Below are positions 33,836-44,504 of a stretch of 64,000 nucleotides of DNA, piece by piece. The position numbers and the translations under genes are program-made. This DNA comes from PALSA-660 sp963726435 (GTDB lineage Bacteria > Actinomycetota > Coriobacteriia > Anaerosomatales > PALSA-660), in the NCBI GenBank assembly GCA_963726435.1, contig CAVSCJ010000007.1, forward strand, positions 62,001-126,000, written 5' to 3'. A model generated the notes under the pieces. It searched no databases, had not been told where the DNA came from, and was given only the letters and a program-made list of their open reading frames with translations. Numbering within the stretch: the first letter of the stretch is position 1; every line of letters begins with the position of its first letter.

Positions 33836-35584
33836 ATGAAGATGAACGGTGGGAAGGCGCTGGTGAGGGCGCTGGAGGACGTGGGCGTCGAGGTGGTCTT
33901 CGGATACCCCGGCGGCGTGGCGCTGCCCATATTCGACGCCCTCTACGACTCGAAGAAGCTGCGGAACGTGCTCCCTCGCCACGAGCAGGCGGCGGTGCAC
34001 ATGGCGGACGGCTACGCGCGAGTCACGGGCAAGCCCGCGGCGGTGATCGTCACGAGCGGTCCCGGCGCGACCAACACGGTCACCGGCATCGCGAACGCCT
34101 ACATGGACTCGATCCCGATGGTCGTGTTCACCGCCCAGGTGGCGACGCCGGTCATCGGCACGGACGCGTTCCAGGAATCCGACATCACCGGGATCACGCT
34201 GCCGATCACGAAGCACAACTACCTGGTCAAGGACGCGAACGAACTGACGGAGGTCATCGCCGAGGCGTTCCACATCGCCACGACGGGGCGTCCGGGCCCG
34301 GTGCTGATCGACGTGCCGGCCGACGTGAGCAAGCACGAGATCGAGTACAAGTGGCCCGAGAGCGTCAACCTGCCCGGCTACAAGCCGACCTACCGCGGCC
34401 ACGCGAAGCAGATCAAGCAGGCAGTGGCGCTCATAGCCAAGGCGCGCAAGCCGCTCCTGTACGCGGGCGGTGGGGTGCTCGCATCGGGCGCCTGGAAGGA
34501 GCTCAAGGAGCTCGCGGAACTCATGCAGCTGCCCGTCGTGGCCACACTCATGGGCAAGGGCGCCTTCCCGGAGGACCACCACCTCTCTCTGGGCATGCCG
34601 GGGATGCACGGCGCCAAGTACACCAACTACGCGATCACCGAGACAGACCTGCTGATCGCGGTCGGCGTCCGCTTCGACGACCGCGTCACGGGCAAGCTCG
34701 CCGCCTTCGCCTCGAAGGCGAAGATCATCCACGTGGACGTCGACCCGGCGGAGATCGGCAAGAACAAGGCCGTCGACGTCCCGATCGTGGGCGATGCGAA
34801 GAGCGTCCTGGCGGAGATGGTGACCGAGTTGCGCAAGGCCAACGCCGAGCCGCGCACGGATGCCTGGATGCGCGTGATCGACGACTGGAGGGCGCGCTTC
34901 CCGTTCCACTACCATCCGCACGAGGGCATGGTCATGCCCGAGCTCGTGGTGGAGCGCGTTAGGGAGTTGACGAAGGACCGCCCGACGGTGGTCTGCACCG
35001 AGGTCGGCCAGAACCAGATGTGGGCGTGCCAGTACACACGTGTCCGCGAGCCGCGCACCTGGGTCAGCTCGGGCGGATTGGGCACGATGGGCTTCGGACT
35101 TCCCGCGGCCATCGGCGCGCAGATCGGGCGCCCGGGTCACCTCGTGGTCGACATCGCGGGTGACGGCTCCATCCAGATGAACAGCCAGGAGATGGCCACC
35201 GCTGCCATCGAGAAGCTGCCGGTCAAGGTGGTGCTGCTCAACAACGGCTACCTCGGCATGGTGCGGCAGTGGCAGGAGCTCTTCTACGACAAGCGCTATT
35301 CCAGCTCGACGCTGGCGCAGGACTGCCCCGACTACGTGAAGCTCGCCGACGCGTACGGGTGGCTGGGACTGCGGGTCACCGATCCCGCCGAGATCGACGA
35401 CGCGCTGAAGGCGGCCTTCGAGCACGACGGGCCCGCCCTGGTCGAGTTCCGCGTCGCCCGCGAGGAGTGCGTCTACCCGATGGTCGCCCCGGGCGGCTCT
35501 ATCGACGAGATGCTCGGCGGGATCCCTGGAGGGCCGGTCTCGGAGATGCTCGACGGGGAACTGCTCGAGGAGGTGTGGGAGTAG
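33836..35584 (+). CDS. ilvB: Acetolactate synthase large subunit
   Basis: 582 residues. NGGKALVRALEDVGVEVVFGYPGG and HEQAAVHMADGYARVTGKPA form the pyrimidine domain. GDGSIQMNSQEMATAAIEKLPVKVVLLNNGYLGMV is the thiamine-diphosphate GDG motif. It makes acetolactate or acetohydroxybutyrate. The ATG at 33836 has GGAGGTG upstream. Confidence 0.97.
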   Translation: MKMNGGKALVRALEDVGVEVVFGYPGGVALPIFDALYDSKKLRNVLPRHEQAAVHMADGYARVTGKPAAVIVTSGPGATNTVTGIANAYMDSIPMVVFTAQVATPVIGTDAFQESDITGITLPITKHNYLVKDANELTEVIAEAFHIATTGRPGPVLIDVPADVSKHEIEYKWPESVNLPGYKPTYRGHAKQIKQAVALIAKARKPLLYAGGGVLASGAWKELKELAELMQLPVVATLMGKGAFPEDHHLSLGMPGMHGAKYTNYAITETDLLIAVGVRFDDRVTGKLAAFASKAKIIHVDVDPAEIGKNKAVDVPIVGDAKSVLAEMVTELRKANAEPRTDAWMRVIDDWRARFPFHYHPHEGMVMPELVVERVRELTKDRPTVVCTEVGQNQMWACQYTRVREPRTWVSSGGLGTMGFGLPAAIGAQIGRPGHLVVDIAGDGSIQMNSQEMATAAIEKLPVKVVLLNNGYLGMVRQWQELFYDKRYSSSTLAQDCPDYVKLADAYGWLGLRVTDPAEIDDALKAAFEHDGPALVEFRVAREECVYPMVAPGGSIDEMLGGIPGGPVSEMLDGELLEEVWE

Positions 35585-35586
35585 CC

Positions 35587-36081
35587 ATGCAGCACAAGCA
35601 CACACTCTCTGTACTGGTCGAGAACAAGCCGGGCGTGCTCACGCGGGTGACGTCGCTGTTCTCGCGTCGCGGGTTCAACATCGACTCGCTCGCTGTGGGG
35701 GTCACCGAGGATCCGAGTCTCTCGCGCATCACGATCGTCGTGGGCGGCGAGGACACCTCTCTCGAGCAGGTCGCCAAGCAGCTCCACAAGCTCATCAACG
35801 TCATCAAGATCCAGGACCTCGACCCGAGGGCCACGGTCGACCGCGAGCTGGTGCTCTACAAGGTCAACGCTCCGGCCGACCGCAGGCACGAGATCATCGA
35901 GATCGCCAACGTGTTCCGCGCCAAGATCGTCGACGTAGGCAAGGCTACGCTCACGATCGAGGCGACCGGAGCCGGCGACAAGCTGGACGCCATGGAGGAC
36001 CTCCTGCGCGTCTACGGCATCAAGGAACTCGCGCGAACGGGCAAGATCGCTCTCTCGCGAGGGTTGCGGGACAGCACCTGA
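35587..36081 (+). CDS. ilvN: Acetolactate synthase small subunit
   Basis: 164 residues. TLSVLVENKPGVLTRVTSLFSRRGFNIDSLAVG is an ACT domain, and EIIEIANVFRAKIVDVG starts the C-terminal domain. It regulates IlvB by valine feedback. The ATG is three bases after the ilvB stop. Confidence 0.97.
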   Translation: MQHKHTLSVLVENKPGVLTRVTSLFSRRGFNIDSLAVGVTEDPSLSRITIVVGGEDTSLEQVAKQLHKLINVIKIQDLDPRATVDRELVLYKVNAPADRRHEIIEIANVFRAKIVDVGKATLTIEATGAGDKLDAMEDLLRVYGIKELARTGKIALSRGLRDST

Positions 36082-36152
36082 TCATCGGATCCGGCCACGC
36101 ACGCGAAGAAGCATCACCGGCAGGCGACATCAGAAGGAGCGATGAGGAAGTC

Positions 36153-37148
<996 letters not shown>

Positions 37149-37221
37149 CGGATGCAGCAAGAAGACGCCTTCGAGCGGACTCGCTCGGCTCGCCGCTCAA
37201 GCCGCCAGGGAGCATGCCGAA

Positions 37222-38367
37222 GTGAAGAAGACGTACCTCATGACGCCGGGGCCGACCCCGGTGCCGTCGGAGGTCCTGCTCGCCCAGGCCCGTCCCATGA
37301 TCCATCACCGCACACCGGACTTCTCGGCGATGCTGATGGAGTGCGTGGACGGCTTGAAGTACGTGTTCCAGACCGCCAACGACGTGCTCATCCTCGCGTG
37401 CAGCGGCACGGGGGCGATGGAGTCGTCCTTCGCCAACCTCTTCTGCGCCGGCGACACGGTGGTCGTGGCGCGCAACGGCAAGTTCGGCGACCGCATGGTC
37501 TCGCTCGCAAAGACCTACGGCCTGACCGTCGTCGACCTCACCTACGAATGGACCGAGGTCGTGCGGCCCGCAGACATCGCGGCGGCGCTCAAGGAGCATC
37601 CGGACGCGCGCGGCGTGGTGGTCGTTCAGTCCGAGACCTCGACGGGCGTGCTCAACGACGTCGAGGCGATAGGCGCTATCGTCGCCGGCTACGACGACTG
37701 CGTGTTCATCGTCGACTCGATCACCGGCATCGGCGCGGTGCCGTGCCCGACCGACGAGTGGAAGCTCGACGTGGTGATGACCGGCTCGCAGAAGGGCCTC
37801 ATGCTCCCGCCTGGCCTTGCGGCCGTGACCGTCTCGCCCAAGGCGTGGCGCGCCTACGAGCGCAGCACCCTGCCGAAGTTCTACTTCGACTGGATGCGCT
37901 ACAAGAAGAACCTCGAGAAGCAGACGACCCCGTTCACTCCGGCAGTCTCGCTCGTCGTCGGCCTTGTCGAGTCGCTGCGCATGATGCGCGAGGAGACGCT
38001 CGAGCAGATCATCGCCAGGCACGCCCGGTTGGCCGAGGCCACGCGCAAGGGCTGCGAAGCGTTGGGTCTGAAGCTCTTCGCTCCGCCGGAGGGTCGCGGA
38101 AGCGCGGTCACGCCCGTCTGGGTCCCCGAAGGCGTGGACGGCAAGAAGATCGTCTCGATCATGAAGAACAAGTACGGGGTGACCATCGCCGGCGGTCAGG
38201 ACGACTACACCGGGCGCATATTCCGTGTCGGGCACCTGGGCTACTTCGGCGACTTCGACATCATCACAACGCTTGCAGCGCTCGAGATGACGCTGGCCGA
38301 GCTGGGCTACGACTTCGAGCGCGGCGCGGGCATCAAGGCCGCCGAAGCCGTCTTCATGGGAGAGTGA
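37222..38367 (+). CDS. Class V aminotransferase (serine/alanine-glyoxylate type)
   Basis: 381 residues from a GTG with AGGGAG upstream. TPGPTPVPSEVLLAQARPMIHHRTPDF is the N-terminus, ACSGTGAMESSFANLF binds the cofactor phosphate, and MTGSQKGLMLPPGLA contains the PLP-lysine. It is a PucG/AGT-like enzyme. Adjacency to serA suggests it serves as the phosphoserine aminotransferase, but a glyoxylate or alanine role cannot be excluded. Confidence 0.85.
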   Translation: MKKTYLMTPGPTPVPSEVLLAQARPMIHHRTPDFSAMLMECVDGLKYVFQTANDVLILACSGTGAMESSFANLFCAGDTVVVARNGKFGDRMVSLAKTYGLTVVDLTYEWTEVVRPADIAAALKEHPDARGVVVVQSETSTGVLNDVEAIGAIVAGYDDCVFIVDSITGIGAVPCPTDEWKLDVVMTGSQKGLMLPPGLAAVTVSPKAWRAYERSTLPKFYFDWMRYKKNLEKQTTPFTPAVSLVVGLVESLRMMREETLEQIIARHARLAEATRKGCEALGLKLFAPPEGRGSAVTPVWVPEGVDGKKIVSIMKNKYGVTIAGGQDDYTGRIFRVGHLGYFGDFDIITTLAALEMTLAELGYDFERGAGIKAAEAVFMGE

Positions 38368-38372
38368 GCGCG

Positions 38373-39959
38373 ATGACGATGAGGGTACTGGTCGCGGACA
38401 AGATCGCCGATTCCGGCATCGAGAAGCTCCGCGAGACATACGAGGTCGACGTCAAGACCGGCCTGTCCGAGGCCGAGCTGATCGACGTGATCGGCGACTA
38501 CGACGCGCTCATCGTGCGCTCCGCGACTCGCGCCACGCGCCCCGTGATCGAGGCGGCCGGCAAGCTCAAGATCATCGGCCGCGCGGGCGTCGGCATCGAC
38601 AACGTGGACGTCGCGGCGGCGACCGAGCGCGGGATCATCGTCTGCAACGCGCCGACCTCCAACGTGGTCTCGGCCGCCGAGCACACCTGGGGCCTCATCA
38701 TGGCGCAGGCGCGCATGATCCCGCAGGCCAACGCGTCGCTGAAGTCCGGCAAGTGGGAGCGCAGCAAGTTCACGGGCGCAGAACTCTACGAGAAGACGCT
38801 CGGGATCATCGGGCTCGGGCGGATAGGCACGCTCATCGCCGAGCGCGCCCGCGGGTTCCAGATGCGCATCATCGGCTACGACCCCTACATCTCCGAGGAC
38901 CGAGCGGCCGCTCTGGGCGTCGAGTTGTGCTCTTCGATCGACGAGCTGATGCCGCAGGCCGACTTCATCACGGTGCACCTGCCGAAGACCAAGGAGACCA
39001 TCGGCATGTTCGGCGCCAAGGAGTTCGCGAAGATGAAGGACGGCGTCCGGTTGGTCAACACCGCGCGCGGCGGCATCTACCAGACCGAGGCGCTCGTCGA
39101 CGCGCTGAAGAGCGGGAAGGTCGCGAGCGCGGCCATCGACGTCTACGAGGTGGAGCCGACGACCGAGTCGCCGCTCTTCGCCCTCGACAACGTGATAGTG
39201 ACCCCGCACCTCGGTGCCTCCACCGAGGAGGCCCAGGACCGGGCCGGCGATCAGATCGCGGAGCTCGTTGCGGCCGGGCTGCGGGGCGAGATGGTCTCCA
39301 CGGCCGTCAACATCGCACCCGTCGCGCCCGACGTCATGGACAAGGTCGGCCCGTACCTGAAGCTCGCCGAACAGCAGGGCGCCATGGTCGTCCAGCTCGC
39401 GCCGGGCGGCATCGACTCGATCGAGATCGTCACGGTCGGCGGGCTGGCCGAGACCGATACGCGCATCCTGCGCACCGCCGTGCTGAAGGGCATGCTCTCG
39501 GTCGCCACGGACGAGCCGGTCAACTACGTCAACGCCGACTACTTCGCCAGCCAGCGCGGCATCGAGGTGACCGAATCCAAGCGTACGGCCACGCACGACT
39601 ACGTCTCGATGATCATCGTGAAAGGCGTCTCGGGCGGGAAGGCGGTCGAGGTGGCCGCGGCGCTCATCGGCAAGAAGAACGAGCCCAGACTGGTCTCGCT
39701 CTTCGGCTACGACCTCGACATGATGCCCGACCGCTACATGGCGTTCTTCCTCTATCCCGACCGTCCCGGCATGATCGGCAAGGTCGGCACGATCCTGGGC
39801 GACGCGTCGGTCAACATCGGTTCGATGCAGGTGGGGCGTCATGAGGCGGGCGGCACGGCGCTCATGGGCGTCACCGTGGACACCCCGCTCGACGATGCGG
39901 TGCTTGCGCGCATCAAGGAGGAAGCCGGCATGCAGGAGGCCTGGAGCGTCGAACTCTAG
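38373..39959 (+). CDS. serA: D-3-phosphoglycerate dehydrogenase
   Basis: 528 residues. LGIIGLGRIGTLIAERARGF binds NAD, VNTARGGIYQTEALVDALKSG and PHLGASTEEAQ carry the catalytic Arg/Glu/His. An ASB domain follows, and a C-terminal ACT domain (FFLYPDRPGMIGKVGTILG) senses serine. It opens the serine pathway, embedded here in the branched-chain operon. It shares its reading frame with the stop-less ilvC frame. ATGs at 38373 and 38379 both occur. Confidence 0.95.
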   Translation: MTMRVLVADKIADSGIEKLRETYEVDVKTGLSEAELIDVIGDYDALIVRSATRATRPVIEAAGKLKIIGRAGVGIDNVDVAAATERGIIVCNAPTSNVVSAAEHTWGLIMAQARMIPQANASLKSGKWERSKFTGAELYEKTLGIIGLGRIGTLIAERARGFQMRIIGYDPYISEDRAAALGVELCSSIDELMPQADFITVHLPKTKETIGMFGAKEFAKMKDGVRLVNTARGGIYQTEALVDALKSGKVASAAIDVYEVEPTTESPLFALDNVIVTPHLGASTEEAQDRAGDQIAELVAAGLRGEMVSTAVNIAPVAPDVMDKVGPYLKLAEQQGAMVVQLAPGGIDSIEIVTVGGLAETDTRILRTAVLKGMLSVATDEPVNYVNADYFASQRGIEVTESKRTATHDYVSMIIVKGVSGGKAVEVAAALIGKKNEPRLVSLFGYDLDMMPDRYMAFFLYPDRPGMIGKVGTILGDASVNIGSMQVGRHEAGGTALMGVTVDTPLDDAVLARIKEEAGMQEAWSVEL

Positions 39960-39997
39960 GCGCGGACGAGCGGGAAGCAGCGAGAGGCTGGGCCACC

Positions 39998-41539
39998 ATG
40001 GCCATCGAAACGGTCAGCATATTCGATACCACGCTCAGGGACGGCGAGCAGTCCCCGGGCGCCAGCATGAACACCGCGGAGAAGCTGGAGATCGCGCGCC
40101 AGCTGGTCCGACTGGGTGTGGACGTCATAGAGGCCGGCTTCCCGGTCTCGAGCCCGGGTGACTTCGAGTCCGTGCGCAGGATCGGCGCGGAGGTCGGCGA
40201 TGCCGTGACCGTGTGCGCGCTGTCGCGTGCGGTTCCCGACGACATCAAGGTGGCCGCCGAGGCGCTCACCACGTCCAAGCGCCCCCGCATCCACACCGGG
40301 ATCGGCGTCAGCCCGTCGCACCTGCGCGACAAGCTTCGCATCGACGAGGCGACCGCTCTGGAGCGGGCCGTCGCGGCCGTGAAGCTCGCCCGCACCTTCG
40401 TCGAAGACGTCGAGTTCTATGCGGAGGACGCGGGACGAGCGGAGCCCGCGTTCCTCTACCGCATGATCGAGGCGGCCGTCGCGGCGGGCGCCACCGTCGT
40501 CAACGTTCCCGACACGACCGGCTACACCTACCCGGAGGAGTTCGGGGCGTTGATCGCCGGGCTCTTCGGGAACGTCGCCGGCATCGAGAACGTCACCGTC
40601 TCCGTGCACTGCCACAACGACCTGGGGATGGCCACCGCCAATGCCCTCGCCGGCGTGAAGGCGGGCGCGCGCCAGGTGGAGTGCACCATCAACGGCATCG
40701 GAGAACGTGCGGGCAACACTGCGCTCGAAGAGGTCGTCATGGCGCTTCGCCATCGGTCCGCGTACTTCGGATGCGACACCAAGATCGACGCTCGCGGCAT
40801 CACGCGCGCCTCGCGGCTCGTGTCCAAGACCACTGGCATCCAGGTGCAGCCCAACAAGGCGATAGTCGGCGCGAACGCGTTCGCCCACTCGTCGGGTATC
40901 CATCAGGACGGCGTGCTCAAGGAACGTTCGACCTACGAGATCATCGACCCCGCGGAAGTGGGCGTGGGCGGCAGCTCGATCGTGCTCACCGCTCGCAGCG
41001 GGCGCCATGCGCTCAAGCATCGGCTCGGCGAGCTGGACATCGAGATCGACGACGCCGAGTTCGACGAGGTCTACCAGCAGTTCCTCGCCCTAGCCGACAA
41101 GAAGAAGGAGGTCTTCGACGAGGACCTCGAGGCGCTCGTCTCCGATTCCGGGCGGACGGCCGCCGAGGTCTACCACCTCGAGGAGGTGCACGTGACCTGC
41201 GGGACCCCCGGCGTGCCGACGGCCACCGTCGAGCTGATCGACGCCGACGGCGAGCGCTTCTGCGACACATCGCATGGCGACGGGCCGGTGGACGCTGTGT
41301 GCAACTCGATCAACGACATAGTCGGAGTCCCCGTCGAGGTGATCGAGTTCACGGTGCAGTCGGTCACGAAGGGTCTCGACGCCCTCGGCGAGGTAGCTTT
41401 CAGGGTGCGCAGCGAGGACGGCCGCGTCTTCACCGGCCGCGGCGCGCACTCCGACATCATCGTGGCCTCCGCCAAGGCCTACACCAACGCGCTGAACCGG
41501 GTGCTCGTGAGCGTCAGGCCGTCGGTCAGCGAGGAGTAG
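39998..41539 (+). CDS. leuA: 2-isopropylmalate synthase
   Basis: 513 residues. SIFDTTLRDGEQSPGASMNTAEKLEIA, HCHNDLGMATANALAGVKAGARQVECTINGIGERAGN and the C-terminal LeuA regulatory domain (VPTATVELIDADGERFCD) identify it. It makes isopropylmalate from acetyl-CoA and 2-ketoisovalerate. The first Leu-specific gene of the operon. Confidence 0.96.
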   Translation: MAIETVSIFDTTLRDGEQSPGASMNTAEKLEIARQLVRLGVDVIEAGFPVSSPGDFESVRRIGAEVGDAVTVCALSRAVPDDIKVAAEALTTSKRPRIHTGIGVSPSHLRDKLRIDEATALERAVAAVKLARTFVEDVEFYAEDAGRAEPAFLYRMIEAAVAAGATVVNVPDTTGYTYPEEFGALIAGLFGNVAGIENVTVSVHCHNDLGMATANALAGVKAGARQVECTINGIGERAGNTALEEVVMALRHRSAYFGCDTKIDARGITRASRLVSKTTGIQVQPNKAIVGANAFAHSSGIHQDGVLKERSTYEIIDPAEVGVGGSSIVLTARSGRHALKHRLGELDIEIDDAEFDEVYQQFLALADKKKEVFDEDLEALVSDSGRTAAEVYHLEEVHVTCGTPGVPTATVELIDADGERFCDTSHGDGPVDAVCNSINDIVGVPVEVIEFTVQSVTKGLDALGEVAFRVRSEDGRVFTGRGAHSDIIVASAKAYTNALNRVLVSVRPSVSEE

Positions 41540-41570
41540 CACCGCACGACGCGAAGAGAGGAAGCACGAG

Positions 41571-42846
41571 ATGCCACGTCCCATGACGATCACCGAGAAG
41601 CTGCTCGCCGCTCACGCCGGCCTGGACGAGGTCGTCCCGGGGCAGCTGATCGAGTGCAGCCTCGACCTGGTGCTCGCCAACGACATCACCGCCCCGATCG
41701 CCATCCGCGAGTTCCGCAAGATCGGCGTGGACGCGGTGTTCGACCCCGACCGCATCGCGCTCGTGCCCGACCACTACACGCCCAACAAGGACATCAAGTC
41801 CGCCGAGCAGGCGAAGATCGTCCGCGAATTCGCCCGCGAGTTCGGGATCTCTCACTACTACGAGGTCGGTTGCATGGGAGTGGAGCACGCGTTGCTGCCC
41901 GAGCAGGGCGTCGTGGGCCCGGGCGACGTGATCATCGGCGCGGACTCCCACACCTGCACGTACGGCGCTCTGGGGGCTTTCGCGACCGGCGTGGGCTCCA
42001 CGGACGTCGCCGCCGGCAATGGCGACGGGCAAGGCGTGGTTCAAGGTGCCCTCGACCGATCAAGTTCGAGATCACCGGCGAGCTCCTGCCCTGGGTGGGC
42101 GGCAAGGACCTCATCCTGCACGTCATCGGGATGATCGGCGTCGACGGCGCGCTCTATCAGGCGATGGAGTTCACCGGGGACACGATCGAGCGCCTCGGCA
42201 TGGACGACCGCTTCACGATCTGCAACATGGCGATCGAGGCGGGCGGCAAGAGCGGCATCATCGCCTTCGACGAGACCACTCGCGCCTACGTCGAGGGTCG
42301 CGCGCAAGCGTCCTTGGACCGTGTACGCCTCCGACCCGGACGCCGAGTACGCGCGCACGATCCGCATCGACGCATCCAAGATCGAGCCGACAGTGGCGTT
42401 CCCACACCTGCCCTCCAACACGCGCCCGGTGCGCGAGGCGCGCGACGTCACGGTCGACCAGGTCGTGATCGGCTCGCTGCACCAACGGGCGGATCGAGGA
42501 CCTGCGCATCGCGGCCGGAATCCTGAAGGGCCGCAAGGTCGACCCGCGGGTGCGGCTGATCGTCATCCCCGCCACGCAGGCGGTCTGGAAGCAGGCGCAT
42601 GCACGAGGGGCTCTTCGACGTGTTCGTCGACGCCGGCGCGGCGGTCTCGCACGCCGACCTGTGGGCCGTGCCTGGGCGGCCACATGGGCATCCTGGCGGC
42701 GGGGGAGCGCGCCGTCGCGACCACGAACCGCAACTTCGTGGGGCGCATGGGCGATCCGACCAGCGAGGTCTACCTCGCGTCTCCCGCCGTCGCCGCTGCG
42801 ACAGCCGTGGCCGGCCACATCGCACTGCCCGAAGACCTCGGACTAG
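41571..42846 (+). CDS. leuC: 3-isopropylmalate dehydratase large subunit (frameshifted)
   Basis: The start PRPMTITEKLLAAHAGLDEVVPGQLIECSLDLV and ADSHTCTYGALGAFATGVGSTDVAA are intact. Single extra bases near 42016, 42058, 42315, 42477, 42598 and 42650 then break the frame. Removing them restores KFEITGELLPWVGGKDLIL, VIGSCTNGRIEDLRIAAG and PTCGPCLGGHMGILAAGERA, including the Fe-S cysteines. A seventh near 42840 would bring the TAG at 42846 in frame, giving about 422 residues. With LeuD it isomerises isopropylmalate. The breaks are likely insertion errors, since the rest of the operon is intact. Confidence 0.9.
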
Positions 42847-42856
42847 GAGCAGACAC

Positions 42857-43351
42857 ATGCGCTTCGAAGGCACCGCACACCGCTACGGGCGCGACGTCGA
42901 CACCGACGTCATCATCCCCGCGCGCTACCTGAACACCTCGGACCCCGCCGAGCTGGCCAAGCACTGCATGGAAGACCTCGACGCGGGCTTCGTTGCGAAG
43001 GTGAGGCCCGGCGACATCATCGTGGCCGACGAGAACTTCGGCTGCGGTTCGAGCCGGGAACACGCGCCCATCGCGATCAAGGCCGCGGGCGTGGACGTCG
43101 TCATCGCGAGCTCGTTCGCCCGCATCTTCTACCGCAATGCGATCAACACCGGACTGCCGATCATGGAGTCTCCCGAGGCGGTTCGCGCCATCCGCGACGG
43201 CGACAGGGTATCCGTCGATGCCGACACCGGGCAGATCACCGACCTCACGACGGGCGGGGTCTACACGGCTCAGCCCTTCCCCCCGTTCGTGAAGGCGATC
43301 ATCGAGAAAGGCGGCCTGATCGAGGCCGTGAAGGAGAAGGTCGGCCGCTAG
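42857..43351 (+). CDS. leuD: 3-isopropylmalate dehydratase small subunit
   Basis: 164 residues. EGTAHRYGRDVDTDVIIPARYLNTSDP and VADENFGCGSSREHAPIAIKAAGVDVVIASSFARIFYRNAINTGLP are diagnostic of LeuD. It forms the active-site half of the isomerase with LeuC. ATG at 42857 with AGGAGC upstream. Confidence 0.96.
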   Translation: MRFEGTAHRYGRDVDTDVIIPARYLNTSDPAELAKHCMEDLDAGFVAKVRPGDIIVADENFGCGSSREHAPIAIKAAGVDVVIASSFARIFYRNAINTGLPIMESPEAVRAIRDGDRVSVDADTGQITDLTTGGVYTAQPFPPFVKAIIEKGGLIEAVKEKVGR

Positions 43352-43385
43352 GGGCCGGTTCGCAGCGGAAGAGAGGGTTCACAAC

Positions 43386-44447
43386 GTGGCGCAGTTCAAG
43401 GTAGCGGTCCTGCCGGGCGACGGTATCGGTCCCGAGATCACGCAGCAGGCGGTCCGGGTCCTCGACGCCGTGGGCGCGAGGTTCGGGCACGCGTTCGACT
43501 ACACCGAGGCGCTGCTCGGCGGCATCGCCATAGACGCGACGGGCACTGCGCTGCCGGACGAGACGGTCGCTGCGTGCGAAGCCTCCGACGCGGTGCTGCT
43601 CGGCGCCATCGGCGGGCCGAAGTGGGACACCACCGACCCGAAGGGCGTGCGACCCGAGCAGGGGCTGCTCGGCATCCGCAAAGCGCTCGGGCTCTACGCC
43701 AACCTCCGGCCTGTGAAGGTCTTCGACGCGCTGGTCGGCTGCTCGACCGTCAAGCCCGAGGTCATCCGCGGCGTCGACATCATGATCGTGCGCGAGCTCA
43801 CCGGCGGCATCTACTTCGGCGAGCGCGGGCGCGTCGGCGACATGGCCTTCGACACAGAGACCTACCACTCCTTCGAGGTCGAGCGCATCGTGCGCAAGGC
43901 GTGCGAGCTCGCACGCACGCGCGCGACCGCCAACGTCTGCTCGGTGGACAAGGCCAACGTGCTGGAGGCGTCGCGGCTGTGGCGCGAGGTCGCGCACAAG
44001 ACCGTGGCGGACTACCCGGACATCGAGATGTGGGACCTTCTCGTGGACAACTGCGCGATGCAGCTCGTGAAGAACCCGCGCCAGTTCGACGTCGTTGTCA
44101 TGTCCAACCTCTTCGGCGACATCCTCTCCGACGAGGCGTCGATGCTCTCCGGCTCTCTCGGGATGCTCGGCTCCGCTTCGCTCGGCGACGGTCCGGGGCT
44201 CTACGAGCCAAGCCACGGCAGCGCTCCCAAGTACACGGGGATGGACGTCGTCAACCCCACGGCCACGATACTGTCCGCCGCGCTGATGTTGCGATACTCG
44301 TTCGACTTGGAGACGGAGGCCAAGGCCGTCGAGGACGCGATCGAGCGCGTGCTCGCCGACGGCTTCCGGACGAAGGACATCATGGAGGAGGGTTCGGAGC
44401 TGGTGGGCACGAGCCGCATGGGCGACCTCATCGTGGAGAGGTTGTAG
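43386..44447 (+). CDS. leuB: 3-isopropylmalate dehydrogenase
   Basis: 353 residues from a GTG. VAVLPGDGIGPEITQQAVRVLDAVG, LLGAIGGPKWD, RELTGGIYFGERGR and YEPSHGSAPKYTGMDVVNPTATILSAALML are the LeuB pattern. It oxidises and decarboxylates isopropylmalate with NAD. Confidence 0.97.
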   Translation: MAQFKVAVLPGDGIGPEITQQAVRVLDAVGARFGHAFDYTEALLGGIAIDATGTALPDETVAACEASDAVLLGAIGGPKWDTTDPKGVRPEQGLLGIRKALGLYANLRPVKVFDALVGCSTVKPEVIRGVDIMIVRELTGGIYFGERGRVGDMAFDTETYHSFEVERIVRKACELARTRATANVCSVDKANVLEASRLWREVAHKTVADYPDIEMWDLLVDNCAMQLVKNPRQFDVVVMSNLFGDILSDEASMLSGSLGMLGSASLGDGPGLYEPSHGSAPKYTGMDVVNPTATILSAALMLRYSFDLETEAKAVEDAIERVLADGFRTKDIMEEGSELVGTSRMGDLIVERL

Positions 44448-44504
44448 ACTGTTCGTCAACCTCGGGCCGGGCGGTCCCGAGGGGAGGACAAAGGAGACGG
44501 AGAG

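Noticed and set aside
33632..35605. Long minus-strand frame opposite ilvB
   Set aside because: Low-complexity His/Arg/Asp-rich shadow of a strongly conserved plus-strand gene.
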